A stretch of 64,000 nucleotides of DNA from Chlamydiales bacterium (GTDB lineage: Bacteria > Chlamydiota > Chlamydiia > Chlamydiales > JAJFMA01), in the NCBI GenBank assembly GCA_030679955.1, contig JAUXSF010000041.1:1-64000 (forward strand). Direction: 5' to 3'. This document shows positions 6,775 to 14,637 of the stretch, one piece after another. Each line of letters begins with the position of its first letter. The first letter of the stretch is position 1. Below the pieces are notes generated by a model. It did no database searches. It was not told the origin of the DNA and saw only the letters and a program-made list of their open reading frames with translations. The position numbers and the translations under genes are program-made.

Positions 6775-7989
6775 GACCAGCTGAGACAAAAAGGTCTTGG
6801 CTGGCACAATGATTGGCCTCGAAGCTTCAAAGCAGCTACGATCCACATAGTCCATATCCAACGCCACTTGAAAGGCAAACGGCGCCTCGAGCATTTCCTG
6901 GAAATAATACAATGACTTCGAGGGACTGCCATTGCTCGAATTTTTCACCTCGACCAAGAACCAGGGATTGCCATTTTTTGTTATTAGGGAATCAACTTCC
7001 CTCTTTTCCTTATCGCGAAGATAAAAAAGGTCGTATTCTCCCAATCCTCGATCAGTCCAAAAATGCACGGCCTTTAATAGATGCGAGGCAATAAAATTCT
7101 CTGCACGAGCCCCCACATTTGCCGCAAAAGACCAATCCCACAAATAAACCTTGGGTTCTTTCAATAAAGAGCGTACGACGTTTTTAGACTATGGCTGTAT
7201 CGTATAGCAATAATAAAACGATTTCAGAACTTCAAGCCAACGTCGAACAGTATCAACAGACACGTTGACCTTTTTCGCTAGCTCGGTGTAACTAGTTGCC
7301 TGGCCTACTTGTTGCCTCAACACTTCGGCTAATAATTGGAGCTGCCCAAGCTCCCGGATCATTGTGGCATCTCGCAAATCTTCCTGGAAAAGTTGCTGAG
7401 TCCGCGTCCTCTTCCAACGAGTATAAAATTGAGAACTTTGCTTAAGAAACGGTTCCGGAAAGCCTCCAAAATTCATCAGATCAGAAAATTTAGCTTCGCT
7501 AATTTTCTTTGGCTCCGAAATTTCGGCAGTTTTTAGTTTTGGGTTAACAATTTCGGCTACAGATAGAGGATGAAGTCGATAACAAAAATATCTCCCCATT
7601 AGGCTGTCGCCCCCAGCTCTATACACATCTAAGCGGGCGCTTCCTGTTACTATGATGTGAACATGTTTAGAATACTTGTCGAAAAATCCTTTTAAAAAGC
7701 TTTTCCACTTTCCATATTTATGCAATTCATCAAAGACGACAACCGGAAGGCTCTTTCTGAGTACCTCTAGCTGTAACATTTCTGCAATGGCATCAGGACC
7801 TTCCACGATTTTTGCTCGCTCACCTTGTGCGTCCCAGTTAAAGTAGAAATGATGTTTGTAGGTCTCTGATACCTCGAGACTAGTGGTTGTCTTTCCAACT
7901 TGTCGCGGCCCAACCAAAAACAGCATTTGACGATTCTCTAGAAGATGCTCCTCAAAAACCTGTTCATAGACCCTTTTTAGCTCGTGCAT
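6772..7989 (-). pseudogene. AAA_14 / DUF4143 ATPase interrupted by one amber codon
   Basis: These ATPases have an N-terminal P-loop AAA domain and a C-terminal DUF4143 nuclease-like domain. The start at 7987-7989 gives MHELKRVYEQVFEEHLLENR with GAGG 6 nt upstream. Walker A is VGPRQVGKTT and Walker B is VVVFDELHKYG. A winged-helix-like segment (SYTELAKKVNVSVDTVRRWL) precedes a TAG at 7189-7191. The frame then continues unbroken into DUF4143 (GEYDLFYLRDKEKREVDSLI, LVEVKNS). Tryptophan TGG to TAG is the simplest explanation. The bases upstream to 8163 are open but not conserved. Either a recent pseudogene or a suppressed stop. Confidence 0.8.
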
Positions 7990-8248
7990 AGATACCTCAC
8001 CTCTTGACCATTTTACGACATTACGTAAAACAGTCAGCTTCGAAAGGCTTCTCATATAGTTAATGACGATTATTAGCTCAATTAGCTCTGAGGAACGTGG
8101 GGAAGGATCGAAAGATAATGATAGCCACATCAGTGGCGAGGAGCCTATCATTGCGTAGCTCACAACCTTCGTTAAAGTCCGCTCGATCGAACGCGACTTC
8201 GAGGGTCGATTAGGGTCTCAATAGAGAATAAAATAGACTGTGACTGTT

Positions 8249-8280
8249 AATGTTCTCAGCGCACAAGCACTGAGAACATT
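8249..8280. terminator. 11-bp hairpin after the MORN gene cluster
   Basis: AATGTTCTCAG (8249-8259) and CTGAGAACATT (8270-8280) flank a 10-nt loop, 24 nt past the end of the minus-strand MORN gene. No T-run is present. Confidence 0.45.
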
Positions 8281-8304
8281 ACAAAATGAACTACCAACCC
8301 GTCC

Positions 8305-9891
8305 TTATAGGTCACCGCTTAGGAGAACCTTTTTCAGTTCACCAGTTTCGTAGTACCCAAGAGTGGCCTTGCCATCCCTGAGGTCTATTCCATAACCGTG
8401 CTTTTTGTTTCGAAGAAAATTACCAACAAACGTTTTGACGCCATTTCTGTAAAGAGTCCCCTGGCCATCCAAGGTTAGCTTCAGAACATGCCCTTCGTAT
8501 GTTACGCCATTCTCAAAATAGACGGTACCAAGTCCGTTAGGATAGCCATTGGTAAACTTGCCTTCATACTTTAGAGTGCCCTTAAAATCATAAAGTTTAC
8601 CGGTGCCCTGCTCTACATTATTTTGAAAGTCACCTTGATACATGCGTCCATCAGCATAGTGCTTTTTGCCACTTACTAATTTGTCGTCACTCCAGAAGCC
8701 ATCGCAGGTAACGCTGCCATCGGGTCCACATTCCCTTCCTTGACCATTTCTCTTGTCCTCAACAAATTGCCCCTCATACCAACTGCCATCTTGATTAAAG
8801 GACTTTCCATTGCCATGCTTTTTATAGTTTACTAAATCTCCCTGATAAAACAGGTGTCCATCTTTAGAAATCGTACCCGGTCCAGTCATCACCTTACAAA
8901 TAAAATAGCCACTAAAGGTAAACCCTTTCGAATAGAGGGTACCTGCTCCGCAGCCCTCCCCATTTAAGAATCCGCCTTTATATCTCAACACACCCTGTTC
9001 ATTATAAAGTTCACCCTGCCCTGTTCTCACACCGCCAAGAAATTCACCTTTGTAAATCGTAACACCGTTTTTAAACTCCGTTCCTTGTCCGAATATCGCT
9101 CCGTTAAGGAATTGGCCTTCAAAGGTAACTTGACCATTACTATCAAATAATTTTCCGTAACCTGTTCGGCTGCTGTTAACTACCTGACCTTCATACTCAG
9201 GCTTGCCTTCCTTATAAAAAACACCATCACCATCGGGCCAGTAATTGGTGAATTGACCTCGGTAATATAAATCTTTTTTTAAATAAATACTTCCAGTGCT
9301 TTTTGCGTCATCTCCCTTATACTTACCTTCGTAAACGAAACCCCTTGGAAGGGCGAATGCGTATTCACAGTCAGGTCGGTAGTCTATGACCATTTTTCCA
9401 CCTGAATACTCACAATAGTCTCTCATCGGAATTCCATTTTCAAACCAGCACTTCTTGCTACTATCTATCGATTTGTACAGGATTCCGACACCTTGTGGTT
9501 TATTATTAACAAAACCACCCTGATAAAAAATTGTTCCATCGTCGTTGTAATATGTTCCTTGATCATTTGAATCTATAACGATCCTTAAACCATTCCCATC
9601 TTTAGACTCTCCAATGATATTGCCCTTGCTAGAGATAACATTGTCTAATTTGACCCTCTTTGGATCCACTGGGTTATCACCCACAAATGCTCTTTTCATC
9701 GATTGTCTTGCAAGACCGGACATATTTAGAGGGGTGCTAGTCCTTTGCGACATATCGTTATTATTCATAATTGGGGGATACATCGGACGAATGTTACTTC
9801 CTGCAGGATTTTGACGATTTGAATTCTTTGGGATATTAGAGTTAACTGGCCCTGGAAAATTGTTATTATTAATATTAGAAGACGACTCCAT
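8305..9891 (-). CDS. large MORN-repeat protein
   Basis: 528 residues from the ATG at 9891 (AAGG 7 nt upstream); the open frame continues 60 nt further up without support. The first ~100 residues are Asn/Pro/Ser-rich and probably disordered (SSSNINNNNFPGPVNSNIPK). The rest is a run of MORN-type units of 20-24 residues with the Y-x-G-x-F ... G-x-G pattern, for example YQGGFVNNKPQGVGILY, YEGKFTNGYPNGLGTVYFEN and YEGQFVEDKRNGQGRECGPD. MORN repeats form elongated beta-sheets and often mediate lipid or protein contacts. No signal peptide and no catalytic domain. Two shorter MORN genes lie upstream on the same strand. Confidence 0.9.
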   Translation of the reverse strand: MESSSNINNNNFPGPVNSNIPKNSNRQNPAGSNIRPMYPPIMNNNDMSQRTSTPLNMSGLARQSMKRAFVGDNPVDPKRVKLDNVISSKGNIIGESKDGNGLRIVIDSNDQGTYYNDDGTIFYQGGFVNNKPQGVGILYKSIDSSKKCWFENGIPMRDYCEYSGGKMVIDYRPDCEYAFALPRGFVYEGKYKGDDAKSTGSIYLKKDLYYRGQFTNYWPDGDGVFYKEGKPEYEGQVVNSSRTGYGKLFDSNGQVTFEGQFLNGAIFGQGTEFKNGVTIYKGEFLGGVRTGQGELYNEQGVLRYKGGFLNGEGCGAGTLYSKGFTFSGYFICKVMTGPGTISKDGHLFYQGDLVNYKKHGNGKSFNQDGSWYEGQFVEDKRNGQGRECGPDGSVTCDGFWSDDKLVSGKKHYADGRMYQGDFQNNVEQGTGKLYDFKGTLKYEGKFTNGYPNGLGTVYFENGVTYEGHVLKLTLDGQGTLYRNGVKTFVGNFLRNKKHGYGIDLRDGKATLGYYETGELKKVLLSGDL

Positions 9892-9987
9892 TCTGATTAC
9901 CTTTAGTAAACATTTGAAAAATAATTTATTTACGATAGCGATTTTGCGCAAGAAAATAATCTCATGGTTTAATTCATGAAAATTAAC

Positions 9988-10785
9988 TTAAAATCGGCGT
10001 ATCAGTTGGTCATTCTTAAAAATGCCATAGGCCAACAACACATTGTTAGGCCCGAAGGTTCTTCCCTCGCCATGACATCTTCCATTCAAGACCATGCCTT
10101 CATATCGTCCGCAATCTCGATAGAAAATCGTACCAACACCGGACGCAACTTCATTGGAAAACTGCCCTTGATACATTAAAAAACCATGGTCATTATAGAG
10201 CTTGCCCTCATTGATACGACCATGCAGGAAAGACCCAACAAAGCTAGCCCCTTTTTGAAAATATTTAGTTCCGTGAACGATCTGACCCTTACTCCACGAA
10301 CCAATAATCCATGGCCTTCCTTCAGCAGAAAATACAGTACCCTGACCATGAGGGAAACCAGCAGCAAACTTGCCACTATACATTAATGAACCATCGGTGT
10401 TGTACTTCTTGCCTTCACCCCACGGCTGACCACCCACAAGATCACCCTCATATGCTAAGTTTCCATTCGAATGGTAGAGCATGCTTTGGTTACATTTTTC
10501 CACTAGATCGTTATCTACGTCCATTTCTCCAGAGTTATTTAGTGCATCTTGCGATGTTCTTAGCTTTTTTAACGGTCCAGTGTCCGTCGAAAAGAGGGTA
10601 TCGCTATAATTTTCAGATGGGATGGTCATAGCCGTCCTTTTTGCCTTACTGCTAATACTTAAGTCTACAGAAAAGTTAGGTAGCAAAACCTGCGAAGCTA
10701 CTAGCGGTGTCGCTGGCGTTTTCGAAGATGGAGGGGCAAATTGGTTATTGCCATAATGGCAATCAACATTGGGTAGATTAAACAT
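9988..10785 (-). CDS. MORN-repeat protein
   Basis: 265 residues. N-terminal region MFNLPNVDCHYGNNQF is shared with the neighbour at 10821-11690 (MFNLPEINCFSNNNQF), as is ...NYSDTLFS(T/I)DT further on, so these two are duplicates. About residues 105-260 hold MORN units (YEGDLVGGQPWGEGKKYNTD, YSGKFAAGFPHGQGTVFSAE, YEGMVLNGRCHGEGRTFGPN). The ~100-residue leader is Ser/Thr/Asn-rich, as in secreted chlamydial effectors, but that is inference. Weak ribosome-binding site. Confidence 0.85.
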   Translation of the reverse strand: MFNLPNVDCHYGNNQFAPPSSKTPATPLVASQVLLPNFSVDLSISSKAKRTAMTIPSENYSDTLFSTDTGPLKKLRTSQDALNNSGEMDVDNDLVEKCNQSMLYHSNGNLAYEGDLVGGQPWGEGKKYNTDGSLMYSGKFAAGFPHGQGTVFSAEGRPWIIGSWSKGQIVHGTKYFQKGASFVGSFLHGRINEGKLYNDHGFLMYQGQFSNEVASGVGTIFYRDCGRYEGMVLNGRCHGEGRTFGPNNVLLAYGIFKNDQLIRRF

Positions 10786-10820
10786 ATTTTCTTATTAACA
10801 AATATTTATAAAAGTAGTTA

Positions 10821-11690
10821 TTATTGACGCCCGACTTGTATATCATCCTTAAAGATGCCTGAATTTAGCAATTCGTCGTTTTGCCCAAAGACCCTTCCTT
10901 GACCGCAACCCCTTCCGTTAACAACCATTCCCTCATATCTAGTACCATTGCTATAGAAAATCGTACCAAAACCGTTGGCAATTTCGTTGGAAAATTGACC
11001 ACGATACATTAGACAACCTGAAGAATTAAAGAGTCTACCATCATAGACTCGACCATTGACGAAAGACCCAACAAAGCTCGACCCTTTTTGAAAATATTTT
11101 GTACCGTGGGTAATATTACCCTTGTTCCACATGCCTATTACCAGCGGAGCACCATTAGGAGTAAATACCGTACCCGCACCATGGGGAGCGCCAGCCGCAA
11201 AACTCCCACTATACATAAGACCGCCATCAACATGGTACTTCTTGCCCTCACCCGATGGCTGATCGTCTACAAAGCCACCCTGATAGGCTACTTTACCATT
11301 CCCATGATAGAGTGTGCCTTGGCCATGCTTCTTATTATCCACAATGTCACCTTGATAAAATAACCGACCATCCTGGTAAAGGTCTCTTTGGTTTAAGGAA
11401 TTGTTCGATGGGATAACGAACTGATTAAACGAAAATTGTCCAATCGTAGCGTCCTCAGAATTCTTTGGCCTCTTTAAGGATTCGGTATCGATGGAGAAGA
11501 GGGTATCGCTATAATTACTTGTTGGGATAGGCATAGCCGTCTGTTCTAACTTGCCGCTGCTATTTGAATTTGCAGAAAAGCTCGATAAGGAAAGCTGAGA
11601 AACTCCTGATTCTTTGCCTGGAACTTTCGATGACGAGAAGTCAAATTGGTTATTGTTAGAAAAGCAATTAATTTCGGGTAGATTAAACAT
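10821..11690 (-). CDS. MORN-repeat protein
   Basis: 289 residues, AGGA 5 nt before the ATG at 11690. Same N-terminal motif as its neighbour, then MORN units from ~residue 115: YQGDIVDNKKHGQGTLYHGN, YQGGFVDDQPSGEGKKYHVD, YSGSFAAGAPHGAGTVFTPN, YEGMVVNGRGCGQGRVFGQN. It has one more unit than the 9988 gene. The gap to that gene is only 35 nt, so the two are probably co-transcribed. Likely a host-contact or scaffold protein; the molecular role cannot be read from the sequence. Confidence 0.88.
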   Translation of the reverse strand: MFNLPEINCFSNNNQFDFSSSKVPGKESGVSQLSLSSFSANSNSSGKLEQTAMPIPTSNYSDTLFSIDTESLKRPKNSEDATIGQFSFNQFVIPSNNSLNQRDLYQDGRLFYQGDIVDNKKHGQGTLYHGNGKVAYQGGFVDDQPSGEGKKYHVDGGLMYSGSFAAGAPHGAGTVFTPNGAPLVIGMWNKGNITHGTKYFQKGSSFVGSFVNGRVYDGRLFNSSGCLMYRGQFSNEIANGFGTIFYSNGTRYEGMVVNGRGCGQGRVFGQNDELLNSGIFKDDIQVGRQ

Positions 11691-12092
11691 TTATTCCTGT
11701 TGGTGTGAATTTTTCCATCACTACCGTTTGTGACATTATTGGTAATCTTAGACTGTGAAAAACAGTTTCGATCATATTAAAAACAGTTATTTTTCGTCAA
11801 TAAAAGACCATTAATGATATCTAAACTACTTAAAAAGTGGGAAAAACGTTAGAATTTAATGAACAATAGAATTCGACCCGCCTTCTGCTCTTCCGTCTCC
11901 CGCGCCTTTAAAAAAATATTGTACTGCTCGATTTTTTTATGGAATTCCTTCAGATCAGATGTTTTCTAAGAGGCTAAAGATCAGTCTCCACCTTGCTTCT
12001 ATCCTGCCGCTCAGCGATCCTGCTTATCCTGAAATTCCATTTCCTTTGCAAAACATGCTGGCCGGATGTATGACGGAAGTAGGGGGGTGGTT
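11691..12092. other. intergenic region between MORN genes and the chemosensory operon
   Basis: About 400 bp between divergent transcription units. It should hold the promoters of both. I see AT-rich tracts and a short direct repeat (AAAAACAGTT near 11758 and 11779), but no convincing -35/-10 pair, RNA gene or coding frame. Confidence 0.5.
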
Positions 12093-12512
12093 ATGCACAT
12101 ACTCATTTGCGCCGTTGATGATCAACAATACGCTTTCGACTTAAGTGCCGTAGAGCGAGCGATTTTGGCAATTGAAACCATTCCCGTACCACATGCTCCC
12201 AAGCACGTGTTAGGCGCTATCAATGTTCACGGTCGGGTAATTCCGGTGATCAGTGTGCGCGAACTTTTGGGTCTTCCTGAAAAGGAAATAGATATTAATG
12301 ATCACTTTGTAATATGCCGTGTTGGTAACCAAGAAGCGGCGTTATGGGTCGACAAGGTGCAAATGGTCCTGACATGCCATGCAGACAAACTCATTCCTGG
12401 GCGTGAAATTATGCCGCATCTCAACACTGTTCGTTATGCCTTTAAGGAGGCAGATACCGTCACTCTCATTTTAGACCTCGACGTGTTAATTCCAGGTTTT
12501 GTGACCGTATAA
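12093..12512 (+). CDS. cheW: CheW-like coupling protein (WspB position)
   Basis: 139 residues from the ATG at 12093, which has AGGGGGG 7 nt upstream; an earlier in-frame ATG at 12066 has no such site. A single CheW domain spans nearly the whole protein: ILICAVDDQQYAFDLSAVER, HVLGAINVHGRVIPVISVRE, AALWVDKVQMVL and TLILDLDVLI. CheW docks the receptor tips to the CheA kinase. It is the first gene of a co-directional operon of eight genes with gaps of at most 53 nt. A second CheW lies three genes on, as in Wsp-type systems, which use two. Confidence 0.93.
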   Translation: MHILICAVDDQQYAFDLSAVERAILAIETIPVPHAPKHVLGAINVHGRVIPVISVRELLGLPEKEIDINDHFVICRVGNQEAALWVDKVQMVLTCHADKLIPGREIMPHLNTVRYAFKEADTVTLILDLDVLIPGFVTV

Positions 12513-12528
12513 CAACTAGGGCGACACT

Positions 12529-14073
12529 GTGATTACTAATACGACTGTTCAAGAAGAAGAACTATTCGCTACCTTCACTGCTCTTTTAGCAGATAAGATG
12601 GGGCTTTTTTATCCTCGAAATCGCTGGAAAGATTTGGAAAAGAAGCTGTATCCCCTGATGGTTTCGCTAGGGTTTTCTGACAGTACCGAATGTATCCGAA
12701 TGCTGACGGAGCTGTTGAAGCAAGACGAGAGCATATCGGACTTGGCCTATCATCTTACCATTGGTGAAACATACTTCTTCCGCGATTCACGCGCCTACAC
12801 TCTTCTGGAGCAGAATATCCTCCCTGCCATTATCCAACATCGTGCTAAAGAGCGTAAGCTGAGAATATGGTCTGCGGGTTGCTGTACGGGCGAGGAACCC
12901 TATTCTATCGCTATGCTGCTGCACCGCATGCTTCCGGACATTGAAAAATGGGATATCCACCTCGTCGGTTCAGATATCAACAACGAATTTCTGCGGAAAG
13001 CTCGCCAGGGCCACTATGGCAAATGGTCGCTAAGATCCACTCCCGCGGATTTCCGCGACAACTACTTTGTCCCAACTACCAACGGTTATCAAGTAGCGCC
13101 TGAAATCATGAAAATGGTGCGATTTATGCACGCCAACCTGGTCAACGAAGGACATATCGATAATAACAACACCTTTGACCAAATGGACTTAGTGCTTTGT
13201 AACAATGTGTTGATCTACTTTTCCCGCGAACAAGTGGACAAAACAATTAGGCGTTTGACCAAAGCTATCGTTCCTCAGGGCTGGCTGGAAGTATCTGCTA
13301 TAGAAGCACCCTTCGTGAACCATCCGGACCTTTCCGCGCGAAATTTCGAGGGGGCAGTCTTCTTCAAAAAAGACTTTAAACATATAGCTGAAGCTACAAT
13401 GCCCCTGCCGGCTGTCATTGCCGAGCATGTGCAGCCTAAGGATGATAGTCACATACTTCTTAGCGTGGTGCTGCCTGAGTTTCTTAATGCAACCGAACCA
13501 GAAATTAAATTCTCTTTTCCGGCACCGACACCGATTGAAACTATTCCAGCTCCAGCCGCTGTTGCCTGTCAGGAACCAAGCCACGATCGCTTTGCCAACC
13601 TTTGCCGCAACAAACAATATGACACCGCTAATACGGAACTGCAGGCACATTTAGAACCCTTAAAAGGTAATCCCAGCGCCCTCAACGCACATCGGTCTGA
13701 TGTGATTCTGTTAATCCGAACACTGGCGAATCAAGGACACCTTGCGCAAGCACTCGAGTGGTGTGATGTGGCAATTGGGGCCGACAAGCTAGATCCTATT
13801 AAACACTACCTTAAAGCAGAGGTTCTTCAGGCGATTGGCGATGCCAAGGGTGCTGCAAAGAGCCTAAAGAACTCCATTTTTTTAGACCCCGACTTTGCCA
13901 CAGCTCACTATATGCTAGGACTGCTGGAGCATGGTGAGGCAGCGCAGCGACAATTCAAAATTACTCTACAGCTGCTAGACAGCTATCAACCTGACGATAT
14001 ACTGCCTGGCACTGAAGAGTTAACCGCGGAGAGAGCTAAAGATCATTTGCTCATATTGTCTAGGAGGAAGTGA
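12529..14073 (+). CDS. cheR: CheR methyltransferase with C-terminal TPR region (WspC-like)
   Basis: 514 residues from a GTG. It methylates receptor glutamates using S-adenosylmethionine. Residues ~10-275 are CheR: YHLTIGETYFFRDSRAY (CheR N-motif), IWSAGCCTGEEPYSIAMLLH (SAM loop), DLVLCNNVLIYF and GWLEVSAIE. After a Pro-rich linker (~330-355), residues ~360-510 form TPR-like helices (LAQALEWCDVAIGADKLDPI; AAKSLKNSIFLDPDFATAHY). CheR-TPR fusion is the WspC arrangement. Its stop overlaps the start of the next gene (TGATG). Confidence 0.93.
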   Translation: MITNTTVQEEELFATFTALLADKMGLFYPRNRWKDLEKKLYPLMVSLGFSDSTECIRMLTELLKQDESISDLAYHLTIGETYFFRDSRAYTLLEQNILPAIIQHRAKERKLRIWSAGCCTGEEPYSIAMLLHRMLPDIEKWDIHLVGSDINNEFLRKARQGHYGKWSLRSTPADFRDNYFVPTTNGYQVAPEIMKMVRFMHANLVNEGHIDNNNTFDQMDLVLCNNVLIYFSREQVDKTIRRLTKAIVPQGWLEVSAIEAPFVNHPDLSARNFEGAVFFKKDFKHIAEATMPLPAVIAEHVQPKDDSHILLSVVLPEFLNATEPEIKFSFPAPTPIETIPAPAAVACQEPSHDRFANLCRNKQYDTANTELQAHLEPLKGNPSALNAHRSDVILLIRTLANQGHLAQALEWCDVAIGADKLDPIKHYLKAEVLQAIGDAKGAAKSLKNSIFLDPDFATAHYMLGLLEHGEAAQRQFKITLQLLDSYQPDDILPGTEELTAERAKDHLLILSRRK

Positions 14074-14615
14074 TGGAAACGCAAGCGCATATGTCTAGCG
14101 AGAAAAAGCACCTCATCATGAAGCGTCGCAGCGCCGATTTGTCAAAGGCTATCATAGATAATAAAATAGCTGACACGGCGTTGGATGTATTGGTCTTTAA
14201 GCTTGCTGAAGAACTCTATGCGATTGAAACGAAGTACATCCGAGAAGTGTATCCGCTTAAAGACTACACCGTTCTTCCTGGCACTCCAAAATTCATTTTC
14301 GGCCTGATAAACCTACGCCGGAAAATTATCTCTGTCATCGATCTTAAAGTACTTTTTGACCTACCTGAAAGTTTGGATATGGAAAAAAAGGTGATCATTC
14401 TAGAAGACGGTCAAAAAGAGTTCGCCATCCTAAGCAACGGCATCATTGGGATGCAGAAAATACCGATAGAAGACGTTCAAAATACCATGCCAACACTATC
14501 AGAAATTAGACAAGACTTTCTAAAGGGTGTGAGCAACGATGGGATTGCCCTGCTCGATGGCGCAAAGCTACTTTACAGTAAGCAGATCGTTGTCGATGAA
14601 ACAGTGGACCTATAA
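14073..14615 (+). CDS. cheW: second CheW-like coupling protein (WspD position)
   Basis: 180 residues from the ATG at 14073, with AGGAGG 5 nt upstream; the GTG at 14070 lies too near that site. An N-terminal basic extension of ~45 residues (KKHLIMKRRSADLSKAI) precedes the CheW domain: VFKLAEELYAIETKYIREVY, FIFGLINLRRKIISVIDLKV, EFAILSNGIIGMQKIP and LKGVSNDGIALLDGAKLL. It is translationally coupled to cheR. In Wsp systems the two CheW copies sit on either side of CheR, exactly as here. Confidence 0.92.
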   Translation: METQAHMSSEKKHLIMKRRSADLSKAIIDNKIADTALDVLVFKLAEELYAIETKYIREVYPLKDYTVLPGTPKFIFGLINLRRKIISVIDLKVLFDLPESLDMEKKVIILEDGQKEFAILSNGIIGMQKIPIEDVQNTMPTLSEIRQDFLKGVSNDGIALLDGAKLLYSKQIVVDETVDL

Positions 14616-14637
14616 TGAGATACTCTATAGGTAACCT

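Noticed and set aside
11959-12144. 61-codon frame before the first CheW
   Set aside because: It overlaps the true CheW start in another frame and has no recognisable content.
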